NCBI GenBank assembly: GCA_963402885.1
Contig: OY727101.1
Location: 18,824,417 to 18,888,416 of the forward strand
Origin: Antedon bifida
Lineage: Eukaryota; Echinodermata; Crinoidea; Comatulida; Antedonidae
Direction of reading: 5' to 3'
DNA length: 64,000 nucleotides
Position 1 is the first letter of the stretch. Every line of letters begins with the position of its first letter. The position numbers and the translations under genes were made by a program. The notes beneath the pieces were generated by a model. The model made no database searches, had not been told where the DNA came from, and saw nothing but the letters and a program-made list of their open reading frames with translations. Positions 13,101-28,100 of this stretch are shown one piece after another.

Positions 13101-16100
13101 TAGACCAAACATAGCCACAATGTAGCGCCTAGCATCAGTAGAGAGAGATCCCTTACTTTATTATAAATTTTATGTGCACATGACCAACAATTTTACATCC
13201 CATCTAAAGGACAAGCCAATGAGCATATGAGCAATATGGCACAGATATTTCTCGAACCCATGCCTCTTGCATGCTATTCGTATATCCCCATCTATTATGC
13301 CATATTTCTTTCATTTAAACAAGGCATTTTTAATCACCTCTTTGCGTTTTTTATCACAGATATTCATATCACTTACGGCAATGGCAACTGCTCAGTAAGG
13401 GCATCACAAGTCATGAAAAAAACAAAGTACAAAATGATGCAGAAGTTATCAGAGTGGTCTGTCAGATGGCTAGCATGTCTGAAAAGGTAGGGAAAAACTT
13501 TACTATTGTATAAATACTGTTTATACATAAACATAATCAAAATAAAGAAGTCTCATTTAGTTTGTTTCTCAGTAATTATTGTTGTTCAGTTTAGAATTAT
13601 TTAGTTAATAACTTACTATATAATTAAATTATTTCTATTATAAAATTATTAAATGTTTTAAAAAAATTATTCAAATACATTTTTTTCTTCTTTTTTCCTC
13701 TCTCTCAGTTCACCTTAGAATTACATCTTAATGACCTAGTTGCTGACCTTAGGGCAGAGGTCACACATTTCTCTGAACGGCTACAAAAGCAGCGTGATGA
13801 CAAACCCCGACAGCCTATCACATCCACGACCCATGGCTTCTCCAGCCTGTCCAGTTTTCTACTGGATAATCACGGACCGGTGCGAATGATATCGGCTGGA
13901 CATGAGCTCACGTCGGATCTTGACGAAAAAATGCTGAAAGAGATGGCTTTTGTAGACTTCCAGGTATGTACTGTCAATGAAGTACTATATTTAGCTCTGT
14001 GGTGGTCTAACTGTATGGTACTTTCCTTGCCATTGAGTGGTTGCAGGTTCAAATCCCGCCAGAACATTTTTTTTTATTATGATAAGCTATGCTTTTTTAT
14101 GACGTCATGTTCCATGTAAAGCATTTTCCATTATTTTATTTTTGATGGGTCAGACCTTTTAATCTCATTACCTCACAGTTTCATAAGCTATGTTCTATAC
14201 GTTTGTGAAGTCATTATCCAGGAACCTGTTTTTATATCTTGGCCTGGTTTTAAATTATACGCCAATTTTTTTAATAAAAAGGTTTTTTAATTCAATATAA
14301 ATTATTAATAAATTGTATTACAGCTTGTTTATGTATCTTTTGGAGCTATACGAAGAGAACGTAAACGGGACACAATGGATCTACCGTCGTCATGTCTACC
14401 GCCCCCACCTCGGGAGAAGTTACCCATGATGCTTCTTCTGCAAGAACCATACTTTAGTTGTCTTTTAAACCTTCTACAACAATTGGAAGATATGAAGTGT
14501 GAATCACAGGTAAACACTAGCTTACCTAAAATGACCACTATTCAGAAAGTGCTGTTGCAGAAAAAACTTTAAAAAAAATATTTCTTTTACCTGAAAAATG
14601 TAAAACAAAAAATGTTTTTGGTTAAATTTAATTTCTTATATTGTCAATTTAGAAGTGAAATCATTATTTTTGTTTGTTTTTGTTCTATGGAAGTGAATAA
14701 CTTTATTAAAACTGAAAAATCTAATTTTTCATGTTTTGATGGACAATACATGTTTAACTTGCTAAAGTAAACCACTGACTTCTGGAACCATTTCTTGACC
14801 CTGTGGAACTAGACACTTTTTTCTTAAATACAAGACTATTTTTTTATTACGATCCCTTTTTCATCATTGTCTTATATTTATTATACAGTAATAGGTAGAG
14901 TATGTTCTTTAAATCCTTAAAACCTAATTTATAATATTATATAGATATAATTACGTTAATATTTGTCTTTGTTTTATTGCAACAGGATGAGCAAAACAAA
15001 CAAGACTACATGTCCAGGGCTCAAGTACTATCAAGAAACGTCTGGGATCTATTAATGCTCCTACCAACCAGTGCTGATATGCTTAATAAATTTAAGAATA
15101 TTAAAGTTACTACTAAGGTCAGTAGAACCTCTATTAAGGGGACACCTTTGTGACCCAACAAAGTGTCCCCTTAATGGTGATTGCCATAGTGTATATTGCT
15201 TTCTTGTTGGTTTCACAGGAGTTCATTTAAGTTCATGGATCGAAAAAAAAAAATGATTTACCTGAAAAAAGGTAATTTTCAAAGCAAAAATACTTAAATT
15301 GCCTGTCAGACAATGAGGTTTTGGTTAAACTTAACCATTTATATTGTCTTTTTACAAGTGAAATGATTGGGTTTTTTTTCTACAGAAGTGAATAACTTTA
15401 TTACAGCTGCAAAATAGCATATTAAAAGTCTGATTTTATTAATCTTCATTTTTCATGTTTTTGGGGGAAAATACATCTTTAATAGGAGAATATATTAAAG
15501 GATAAGCAAGACTGTGCCATTACTGTAGATTTAATTATTGAAATTATTGAAATAAATTAACTTTTTAAAAATGGAATAATAATTTATTTAATATTTGTGA
15601 TGTTTAGGAAGAACAAACCAGTAGAAGGTTATCAGATGGCAATGTGCAGTCAAGCGTTAACTGGAGTGAGTTGTTAGATGAGAGCAAGTTGCATAAATTA
15701 CTGTACTCATTACAAATCATTGAAACACTTGGACAACCTGCTAAAGGAAGCAAAAGAAGCAAGTCAGTGGTAAGTATTAAGAAATTTATTTCTTTTGATC
15801 ATATCATGCAATGTGGAGAATCATGGATTTTGAAATATGGGGCAGAGTGCCTAAAGCTCTGTCTACACTATCAAACTTTATGTGACAAAAAAATGTGATG
15901 TGCCCATATATGGACATGATGATGTCATATCCCTACCATATTTGGGTACATCACACTTTTTTTTGTCAAATTAGTTTGATAGTGTAGACAGAGTTTTACA
16001 CTTTTTTATACCATCACCACCCATGATTGGGTCGTAAAATCTAATGCATCTTTATGGCTGGCCATCTTGAACCAAAAGAAGACCAACAATGGACCATTTT

Positions 16101-19100
16101 AATTTAATCTTCATGTCCATTCCTTCAGAACACCTCAATTTTAAATTGTTGGAATAACAATAAATGTTATATTTTGTAGGCTGCTATTGGTAGGGCTGAT
16201 ATTTCTCAACAACCTGGGACTTCAGATTTAGGCACCTTACAGGTTAGTAGTAGTATCATATTATTGTAAGTACTTACTTGGATAAACCAATCAATGCCAT
16301 TGTTTTCTCTTTGAATTGCCACATGTTATAATATTTACCTTCATCCAAGTAGCATATAACCTTATTAAATATATGCCAATGTTTTACATTGAATACAGTA
16401 TTTGAACTTATTACTTTGCTTATACAAACTTATAACAAATATTGTTTTTTATTTGTTTTAGGCTTCTAAGAGTGACTCGTGTTTGTATAGTACTGAATCA
16501 GATGATGATAGCAAAGATGTATGGTCATTAATGGTAAGAGTCTCATACTTAAAAACATATGAGCATGTACAGAATGACTTTTGTACTCAACAGCTACTTA
16601 TTCATGATAATAAAAGCTCCTTATTCTTTCTACTACTAAGTTTTTTGTTAGGACTTGGTTGTTTTAATGCTTTTGATTGTGTTTTTTCGTTGTCACAGTT
16701 TATCAAGACCGGTGGTTTAAAACATCTTTTTAGCATCTTCATGTCTGGCCATCTTGAACCAAAAGAAGACCAACAATGGACCATTGTAAGTTTAATCTTC
16801 ATGTCCATATATGGGCATACCACATAAAGTTTGATAGTGTAGACAGAGCGTTAGAAATGTAAAACATATGTACTATGTATATGAATTGCTTGAATACTTT
16901 ATTTTGTTTTTATTTTAGTGGCAACAAGATTGTTTAGCTTGTGTTCTTAAACTGATCAATGAGTTTGCGTTGGACCAGGTGACAATGGAAATTGGACAAG
17001 ATGACGTGTTTGACAGTTTGCCAGAGTTTGACGTATTACCTAAGAAGTCAAGGGGCGGGAAGAACAAACCATTCACGGATGAGAAGAAGTCTGTCAAGCG
17101 GCTGTCACAAGTAAGTAACTTACTCTCTAAAGAAATTTCTGAAGAGTAGAAAATCTGATGGTTTTTGGACTTTTCTGGTTGTTCTGAGAGTTTTTGACAA
17201 AAGTTTATGCTTTTTATTTTAGGAATTGTTAGAGATGATGTCACAAGAAGGAGTATTAACTAAGTTAATGGATGTTTTGTACCAAGCAGCTGCAATGCGG
17301 GAGACTGGGCAAGTGCAATCGGGCTATTGGGGTAAGCAGATTCAACAAATATTTTGTCAAACGCAACCGACAAGTCCTTGTGGCTGTATTCAACAATCAT
17401 ACAGGCTAAGGGAAACAGTTGCACTTAAAATTTTACAAATTCTCCTATGACTTTAGGGGAACACTTAAATATTTATTGACTAAAGTGAAATACTTTAAAG
17501 GAAAGATCTCACTTAAGTGTAATTGATTGAATTTGAATCATACAACATACTATTAAACTCTAAATTTACTCTACAACATAATAGTGTATAGATTTAAAGA
17601 AACATTAATTTATTAATTAAGATCATTTATGCTTACAGTTGTGCATTATGCAATGATGCTACTCAAGTCCTGGGGAACGAGCAACTCAACGGTCAAGAGT
17701 CAGTTGGTCAAAAGTCCAAACTTTGACCAATGGCTACTTCGCATGGTGTTAAAAACACCAGAGGTATGTTTTGGGGTCTATTTTTATCAACAGTATAAAA
17801 AGTGTTATTTTGAGTTTTTTTTAAAATTCTAGTAGATTTTTATTTTAACAGGCTTTTCAACAGATTTAGAATGCTTAGAATACAGTAGATATATTTATAT
17901 TATGAATGGTAATGAGGTGCACTTTTTTATATATATATGTTAGTTGTTTTGTCAGTTATGTATTCTTTGTCCTGAAGAGGCAAGTATACAGAAAAAATAA
18001 ATTAAATTAAACCTAAAATACTAATATTTTTCAGAGGTACGTTCGGAATGAAGTTCGCAACGGTTTGTTTGATCTTTGCGAGGACAACAAAGAACCTTGT
18101 CAGAAATTTATATGGTCCCTTCTTTCAACTCTCCTTAATTTCTTACCAGTTGCCCAAGAAATTAAACCAAAGAAGGTGAGTGGATTTATTTATTGTCTGT
18201 CAAACCATTGTCTGACAGACAATTTAAGTATTTTTTACTTAATTACATTTTTTTCAGGTAAATAATTTTTTTTTCTATCCAATTTTTGGTCAAAGTGAAT
18301 AACCTATGTGACATTAAAATGGCATATTAATTTTTTAGGAGGACAATATATCTTTAATGTAACAAAACCAATCATCATAATATTCATTCATAGTTTATTA
18401 TTTTTTTTAGTATGGTTTTTACTAATTTGTGCTCATATACTTTGTTACTATTAAAAATGGTTAAGGCAATTAAAAAACAATTTCTACTTCCTGAGTACTT
18501 ACATGGATAAAATAGAAAATGCCATCATTTCACAATTGCTTTTACCAATCTTCTCCAGTTTGATGATGAGTATGATAATCCAGGACCTGGTTGCCGTGAC
18601 TACTTCTGGTTATTGTGCGCTCTAATGGACAAGGTACAACGACCAGAGGATGATGATGAGTTTGAGAAGATGATCATTAAAATTAATTCCATAATAGAAC
18701 ACCTTGCAGAGGCACTTACGAGGTAAATTTATGAATTTTCTATGAAACATGACCAAGTGATTTACCTTTTACAAAATTCGAAAGGATCCCAATGGAAATA
18801 AGCTAATAAGCTTTTTGGGATATCCTAGACTTTTTTTTGGTAAATGTCAGTAATCAATAATTTTCCAAATAAATTCAAATTAAAGATAAAATAAGATGTA
18901 GGAAACTTTATTGTCAAATTTACAACTGAGGTAAACATGGATTCTTGGTTGTTGACCATGAATCATAGTGAGTTACAATGTATAGTCTAGACATATTTAT
19001 TATAATTCTCGCAGACACATTATAAAAATAGAATAAAAAATATAAATATAAAGGCATCACATAAGTAGAAATTTATCATTAATAATATAAAAAGGAGCCA

Positions 19101-22100
19101 GTGATAGAAAGAGACTAACAGGTTACAGAGTACATAAATAAAAAGAAAAAGAACATTGTAAATTAATATACTGTAATAGATTATCTCAATTTTTAAATTT
19201 ACAAGTGGCCATACCCTTTTTATTTTTCAGGCAATTCAATTTTTTTTTAGCTTAGAATTTTGTCTTATGACACATAATACATACATTTCATTTCATGACA
19301 TTTTTGCTTTATTTGACAGTCGTCCAATATTTGAAGATCGCCACACGACTGATGAAGACAAAACACTAACAGGATTGTTAAAGCTCAGTACATCAGCACT
19401 CAAGCATGACCCGCCTTTCAAATTTAGCAAGGAAGGACAGGTTTGTTTTCCCATTATTATTATTATAGTTGAGGTCACTATAGCCACAATATCTATAAAG
19501 TTGCAAGAAATTATGTGACTCTGGTTGTAGAACACGTATTAATAAGGAATTAAAAACTGGAGGTTTAGTGTACTCATGTTCACTTAAAAAAGAACCCAGT
19601 GCATCTATCTGAAAGAGTAGTGGTTATTCAGGTGTTCTAGTTCTACTCATCTCCTGTCATTAATCATGGTTAACCAGTTCAATAACTTCATTACGTTAAT
19701 CCACAAGATAGAGAATTCCAACTAATAACTTTGACTGTATAGAGTATTATGAGTACTATAACTACTATTTACATACATATGCACTTTACATATACTTTTA
19801 TTCCACAGAGAACATTTCAATAATAGACCTGGCTAGAAAAAATACATAATTTGATCAATTTTGTTGTTAATTTAGGCATTTTTAAACAATGTTTTTGACT
19901 GTCTGTTTGCGGTTCCTTCAATTGATAATCGTAATCTACCGAAATGCAAGTCAAGAGAAGCTAGGCACGCTGCCTTTGATCTATTGGTGAAGTTAGCTGA
20001 CAGCTGTCAAGATAATTACACCAACCTTCACAAGAGAATGCTAAGTCAGCATAGACCAGGTTTGTATTTATATAATTTGTATACTGTACATCCTCGGATA
20101 TAATCCCACTTCGGGTCTAATCCCACCCCATACTTTATGTCTAATTTCACAAAAAGGCATAGTCCCAGTATTGACTTTTGGTCTGGATGTATGGCGTGTT
20201 ATTTGTCACAAATGGAGTTCCATATATATTTTTTCCATTTTCCTAGGCTCTCACATCCCCTATCCATGGCAGTACTGGCCTCTTGATGATGGACGTTCAC
20301 CGTGTGGCTACGTAGGCCTAACTAACCTTGGTGCAACCTGTTACATGGCTTCCTGTATGCAACAACTGTTCATGATGCCTGAGGCTAGGGCTCCTATACT
20401 CAATGGAAAGGTTAGCTTGTTTACTATTTTTGTTTAGATAACAATAGTTTGTTTATTGTTTGTTCAGACAATAGTTTGTTCACAACATAAAAATCATTGA
20501 TTCAAAGTTTTATATACAGTATACTGTAAAGTTATGGTGTGATGACTTATTAGTGTCTTTAATTAAAACAATTCAATTACAGTACAATAGTAAGATAAGA
20601 TAACTTAAAGGCGCAACAAAATGTCAACTTTAATAGGAGTGTCTGAATATATATTGCCACTGTTGCATTAACATGTATGTTTTCTGAATAGGGGTATTTC
20701 AATAGAGAGTTTCTACTGTTATTAAAATAACGTAATTCTGATCTTTGTCTCATATTTAAATATTTTACATGTATAGCATTATTCCTTATTGATTCAACTT
20801 ATTTTAAAGATAACCGAACACACAAAACACAAAAACACGCTGTACGAGCTGCAGCGTATGTTTACATTCCTTCAAGAAAGCGAACGCAAAACCTACAATC
20901 CACGCAGCTTTTGTAAAGTGTACACAATGGATAAGCAGCCTTTGAATACCGGCGAACAAAAGGACATGACCGAATTCTTCACAGACTTGATAAGTAAAAT
21001 GGAAGAAATGACACCTGAACTTGTAAGTATATAGTTATATTACTAAAAAAAGGGGAATTCCCCCAGAATATCTGACTTCATGATTGGTCGTCCTTTGAGT
21101 TCACCTGGAAAGAAGTGATCAATTTATAGCACTGTAAATTATGTATTTCAATAATAATAAATAAACATAAATCTTAAATCTTTAACTGAGAAAAAAAAAA
21201 GTGTTCAATTGGCACTAATGACCAATAAAAATGAAAAAATTATTTTTGTAAAATATAATCAATATTTTCAAACAAATGAACTTTCAAGTCTCACAGTCAA
21301 ATTTTCAATTGTTACAATCACGGTGGAATCGCTGAAGCGTCACATTAGCAGGCAACTCTTCAACTCCCTGGGAGATAGCGTTACAATGTATCATTCTGTG
21401 TACGTGGTTTTCTCAATAAGTTTCTTTTGTTTTTTTTTTTTGTAGAGAGAACTTGTTCACAGCTTGTTCAAAGGAGAGTTGACAAACAACGTGGTGTCAT
21501 TAGACTGCCCTCATGTGAGCCGAACAACTGAGGAGTTTTTCACTGTTAGATGTCAAGTTGCTGACATGAAAAATCTTTATGTAAGTCGATCTTTTTTTTT
21601 TAGTTTTATATACAATTTATTATTTTAATATTTTATTCATAATAAACTTTGTTTAGTTATGCGTTCTCTTCAAGGAGACCTTAAAGAACCCCTTCTTTGG
21701 AACACCACTATGCAGGGGACACCCTTCTAATGTGGACACTCCTGTGAAACCAATCATGCGGAACAATATGTATTTCAACAATATGGCCAATTCTTATTCA
21801 GGGGACACTTTGTTGAATAAATATAGCCAGTCTAGAAATTATTATAATAATAATGTATATTTTTTTAGGAATCACTTGATGAGGTAACTGTTAAAGACAC
21901 GCTAGAGGGCGATAACATGTACACATGTTCGCAATGTGGGAAGAAAGTCCGAGCAGAGAAAAGAGCATGTTTCAAGAAGCTGCCTAAAATCCTGTCGTTC
22001 AACACAATGCGATACACCTTCAACATGGTTACAATGATGAAGGAGAAAGTTAACACTCACTTCTCATTCCCTGTACAACTGGACATGTCGGGCTACACAG

Positions 22101-25100
22101 AGGACGCCCTCATGGGTAACAAAGTGCAAGGTATGACGCACCTTTTATATTATTTCATTATAACATTTTTCTACTGCAACATACACACTCACTGTTTATA
22201 AATTGTTTGTTTTTTATAATATACAAAATTAGTTTGTTTCATTGTCATTGTTTATGACATATGAACACCATCGTTACAGAGGAGGCAATATATCTATATA
22301 TAATGATATTCAAATAATAAAATATTTTTATTTTTACAGGTGAAGAAGATAATTTAGATTATCTATATGGGTTAGTGGGTGTGACAGTGCACACAGGGAC
22401 AGCAGACGGTGGCCATTACTACAGTTTTATCAAGGACCGTATACACAGCGACGCCCAGCGTGATAGATGGTATATGTTTAATGACGCAGAAGTTAAACCA
22501 TTTGATTCTACCCAGTTAGCTGCCGAGTGCTTTGGTGGAGAAATGACGGTAAGACTTGGATTTTGATTTTTCGGATATGTTACACTGATAGGCAAACTTG
22601 GATGTATTGTCCCCTAAAAACGTAAAAAATAAAGATTAATAAAATCACACTTTGAATAGATTATTTTGTAGTTTTAATAAAGTCAATCACTTCACTGGAA
22701 AAAAATGGAAAAAATCAATGTTTTCACTTATAAAATGACAAAATAATCGGTTGATTTCAACCAAAATCCCATTAGCTGGCAGCTAATTTGACTATTTTTT
22801 GCTTTAAATTACAGTTTTTTAGGTAAATAAATTTTGTTTTTTCCAAATTTTCGGTCAAAGTGGATAACTATTAGGTGACATTAAAACAGCATATCAAAAC
22901 AAAAATTTAAGAATTATTTTTTTCAGGGGGACAATATACATCTTTTAAGTAAACACTGAGTTTGACATGAAAAGTTTTCTAGTGTAGACCAGTTGATAAA
23001 CTACATATACATGCATTAAACGGGAACCAAAGATTAGTATAAATTTGATTCATGCTCAATATTGTGATCTGTTCAACTGCTTTTCATTTTCAGACAAAGA
23101 CGTATGATTCTGTGACTGACAAGTACATGGATTTCTCTTTTGAAAAGGTACTGCAATGATAACATGACATTAATTGTAATCTTGGGACATCCCTATTAAA
23201 GTCACACTTTCTGTAAAAAAAACATGGCGCGATATATGTTTTTAATACTATGGGCAATCCCTATCCCTGGAAAACCCCTATTAAGAGTGATCTCCTTATT
23301 TGAGTTTGTACTGTGTATTGAACATAAAAGATGGAATATGATTTATTAGAAATGCTTTCAATTACAGACACACAGTGCATATATGTTATTCTATGAGAAA
23401 ATAGAACCAGAGGAGTCTAAGAGGAAGGCAGCTAGTGTCTTGGACCAGGTCCAGATGTCTAAGGAACTTGCTCAGGTAATTAGCATACTTATACTCATTC
23501 AATATCCTGTTAGCCTATAAAACTGTTAGCTGTTAATTCGTGAAAAAAAGGCTTAAAGAAATGCTTTTGTTTAATTACTGGGTGTCATTATAAACAGTGC
23601 CAGGAGTCTTACTTGTGAATGTTTGTTTTGTGAAAATTTTGTTTAATTTTTAAATGACTAAAAATGACTTAGATGTAAAATCCCTAGGCTAGGCCTAGCT
23701 ATCATAGGTCTAAATCATCCAGATTTTGGGGGGGAAATAACTAATTTCGGGGAGGTGGGGATCTGCATTAAAAATGGGAAAACACTTTTTTTTTTTCAAG
23801 TTGTTGACTGCACATCCATAATTGCCATATGTTAAACTGACCAATCAAAAATGATTTAGGTTTCATAATGCATTGCATATGTATGAAAACAGTATAGCAT
23901 TAGCAATTGTTTTTAATTTGTTAAACTATTGTCTTCTTCTGTAGTCCATATGGCAGGATAACATGCAGTTCTTACGGGATCGTTTCATCTTTGATCGTCA
24001 GTACATGGACTTCATGTGGAAAGTATGTCACCCACTTCCAGCTACGCTACCACAACCACAGAGCTTTCAACCAATGAGCTCCAAGGTAGAGTGCTTGCAA
24101 TTTTTCTTTTTATGCTCCACTAACTTTTGTATAATACCACTTTTTTGACACTGCCAAGCTACACTAATAACAAATCAGTGTTTGGATAAATTGACGTATC
24201 ACTTTACCCAGGTGGTTCAGCAACCCAAGTAAATTTTATGTTTACACTGATCTACATTTCCGTATTTGTGCATCAGAGCATGACTCGAGTTACATATTTG
24301 CAGGTAGTCTTCATGTTCAATTGACCATCCATAAATCCTTTGATTCATTCTTATATAGCGCATATAAGCAAGCTCTCAATGCGCTGCACATTATTATCCC
24401 AGTAATTTTTTTGTTAAAACATGTATCGAAACATACTCCCATAATAATACTCCTAGCTAGTAATCAGTGCAAAAGTGTGTCTTGATCTGAACGATACCCA
24501 TTTTATACACCTGGGTGGAGAGAGGCAAATGTAAGTAAAGTGTCTTGGCTAAGGATACAAGCAATGCGGCGAGAGTAGGATTCGAACCACGATCAGTAAT
24601 CCAACGTCCAACACACTGCGCTACACTCCCTTACACATATATTTATATATATATATACAGTAAATATAATGTGTTGTTGATTTGTTTTTACAGTTGACAA
24701 CCTGTTTTGTGCTTGAGACGTTAATCCATGCAAAAGAAAAACCCATTATGGTGCAGTGGATGGAACTGATGACGAAGCAATTCCACACATGTCCTGAAGC
24801 GTGTGAGGTAAATAATAATACTATAATGCTCAGATTTCAACAGTTGGTTCCCTAAAGGCCAATTTACACAGACGAGCGGTAATGGTAATACAAATATAGA
24901 ATGTTATTTCTTATGGCCATTTACACAAGCAGTGGAGCGGACGGGTGGTTTACACTCACGATAAATACTGTAGGACAAGCTACGCGCTTTTCCGCTTACT
25001 GCTAGTTTGTGTAAATGGTATAAATTTAATAAATGTTTTTCAGCTAAATATGGACAAAAGCCTGAATGTGCAAAGTGGCTCTAATGTAGAAAATAATGCA

Positions 25101-28100
25101 TGGCATGTGACACGAAATAAACCAATCAAATGGAAGAATACACTTGTGTTATAAATGACAATAATGGAAATGTATAGTTCCTGTATACAATTTACATTTA
25201 GTTTCTGGTTTTATTCTTAAAATCTGTTTATTTGTGCCATAACCATTTGTTCCATGTTTATTATCGATGGTAATATAGTCTTGTTCCTTTTGCAGTGGTT
25301 TCTTGACTTCATGGCTAAAGATGACTGTTGGCCGATACAGATTCTTATCAAGTGTCCCATACAAACGGTTAGGCAGTTGTTTCAACGACTCTGTATTCAT
25401 GTTATACCACAGCTAAGGGAGAAACATGCTCCTTTGTACATACATGCTGATGTTGATAGGTAAGTCATTACTTATACCCTTTTCACATCTGTATAAATTG
25501 TTACAACTTGTTTGATCTCCCGATTTATTAGACCTTTTCATACACGCATATAATAATCTTGGAAGGAAAGCGTAGTTGCATGCTATTTGATTACTATAAC
25601 TGGTCAGTTTGATACCAAGAACTCGGAACAAAAACTAGCCTCTCATCAGTGTGTTTTCCACAAAATTGTATTCACACTATGCAAACCTGGTTAAAACTTG
25701 TTACAACTTGTTACATTTTGCAGATGTGAAAAGGGTATTAGTAGTTGATTTTGTCCCAAACGAACTTGGATTATTATTATAGTAAGTCCATAGTCAATAT
25801 GCTACTGATAGCATGAAATAGAGTTCCAGTTTCCTTAATATATGTTTTAGCACTGCAGTTAACTCCTATTCAGGGAATACATTTATTGTATGGACACTTG
25901 AGTATTTATTTTATGCAAATTTAATTTGAATTACAGTGATGAAGATGGTTATATATCTCCGTCTCACATTGGAAACTGTTCATGCGTGACAAGGTTTATC
26001 AAGAAATTACTTTCTATTGTAAGTACTATTATAACCATATCTATAATTTATTGTATTTGTGATGTTTGCCTTTTGTTTTATTGAATAAAAGTGGTATAAT
26101 AAAATATGATATGTGTTGTTTTATTTTGCAGATTGAGCATGGGGTGAGACCTCATTGTAAACATCTGACAGAATACTTCTCACTGCTCTTTGATTTTGCC
26201 AAGATTGGAGAAGCAGAGGCAAGTTGGTTTTAATTATTTTAGTAAAAACATTGATTAAAAGCTCTGCACTGATATCATACTGCTTTAACTGAAACAGGCA
26301 GTGAGTAGCATACTATTAGACCATATATGGAACACTGCACACCTTCTTTGATTAAAAATTTGTTATCTTTTTTTTTACAGTCTGCATTTTTACTGTCAAT
26401 AGAAGCAATAACAATTATGGCTAACTTTTATCTTGGAACCAAATCTGCTGAATATGTAAGTTTGTTTTTTCATATACTAATACAGTAACAAATATTAGAT
26501 AATTTTTAAAGCACTTTCCAAACCTTTAAATATTTTCTCTTCATTTATTTTTAGGTAGAAGTATTGTCTGATGACGACAATGATGAAGATGATGATGACG
26601 ATGATGTCATCTCGTTAACTGAAGACAAGTACAGACCAATCTCGTTAGAAAAGATGATTGCCCTCATGGCGTACTTGGTAGAGCAGTCTCGACGAGACCG
26701 TCAACTTACGCTGTCTCAGAGTGATTATGCTGTTCTCGTAGGCGGCAAGGTGAGGAATTGTTTTACAAATTTCTTTGTCCCAAAGACTTGTAATAAGACT
26801 TTGTTTATGTAGAGCATCTTGTGTATGTGTTTGTCTTGTGAACCTCTGAGGGTCCCTAATGATCAGCAATAGCTGGATGGAAAAAAATAATGATGATTAT
26901 TAAAATTGCCTTTTATCACTGTTCAGGTTTTGCAAGCTCGAACTTAGCATAAGATAACGATTTCTTGTCAAGTTATCATCTTAAAATAATTTGTTATATT
27001 GTTAATTTTTATTTTTAGGGATTTCCATTTCTTTATCAACAAATTCGTGACAATATTAACATTCAACAAACGAGAAATCTGATATTTAGTCTGACGAGGT
27101 TTGCACCAAGACTTGCAGAACAGGTTAGTCTATTGTTCTTAACTCTTTTGTTTTTTTGTTGTAGTATAAGAGGTACATTTTATATTTAAAATAATGCAAC
27201 TGTAGTTTTTGCCATCATTGCAAACTCAGTGGTCTAAGAATGAATGCTTGGCTAGTGATCTGGAGATCATTGGATCATATCCCAACAGAGAACAACATTT
27301 TACTAATTTCGTACAATTACAGATAGGCAAACATGTTTCTGTGCATTGCAGTTCAGTTCCTTTTTGATGTGTTGAATTTGTATGTTTATTTTTTAGATTG
27401 TGGCCATGATATTCAATGCAATTGCTAAACTAAATCAAGAGGTAAGTTATGCCAGACCATTCTAAAGCTCTGTCTACACTATCAAACTGTATGTGATGTG
27501 CCCATATATAGACATGATGATGTCATATCACTACCATATTTGGCCACATCACACTTTTTTGTCAAAGTTCACTAGTGTAGACAGAGCATTATACTACTGT
27601 TCTCTTTATTCCCACATATCACACATGCTCTGGACAATTGCGGTCATAACTTATTTAATAATGAAGTTAACAATGGATTCATTTTCTTTGTTTTTTTCTA
27701 GGCTGGTCAACCTTTTTTCAAGCTTCTTTCGATGCTAGTGGATATGGTAGGAGGACCTCCTGGCCTGCCAAACTTCACCCCATTGATACTTCAGAGAATG
27801 TGGGAGGTAGGTATACAGAAGATATATTGTAAGGCACTGTCTAGTATAAAAAATATCTGGTCTATGAGAGTTATATCATTGTGAGAGTGTGCTTAGACTA
27901 TTCTATTTTGTTTTTGAGGGGTGTCTATATTTTGGGACATGTCGAAGCTATATACAAGTGGGTTTCTCAATCATAGACTACCAACGGCAATGTTGATTTG
28001 TGTATTTTATTAGATTGACTGTAGAAAGCTATATTATAATAGCACTAAAATAGCAACTAAAAATTAATTTCGAACTGATGTTTTTTTTTCCTTAGATTGC

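Noticed and set aside
13227-13490. 87-codon ORF as an independent gene
   Set aside because: It overlaps USP34 exon 20 in another frame; the conserved frame reads YSYHLRQWQ.
16049-16121. Exon 27 copy as a mutually exclusive alternative exon
   Set aside because: No acceptor precedes it and its donor is destroyed (TT instead of GT), so it cannot be spliced in.
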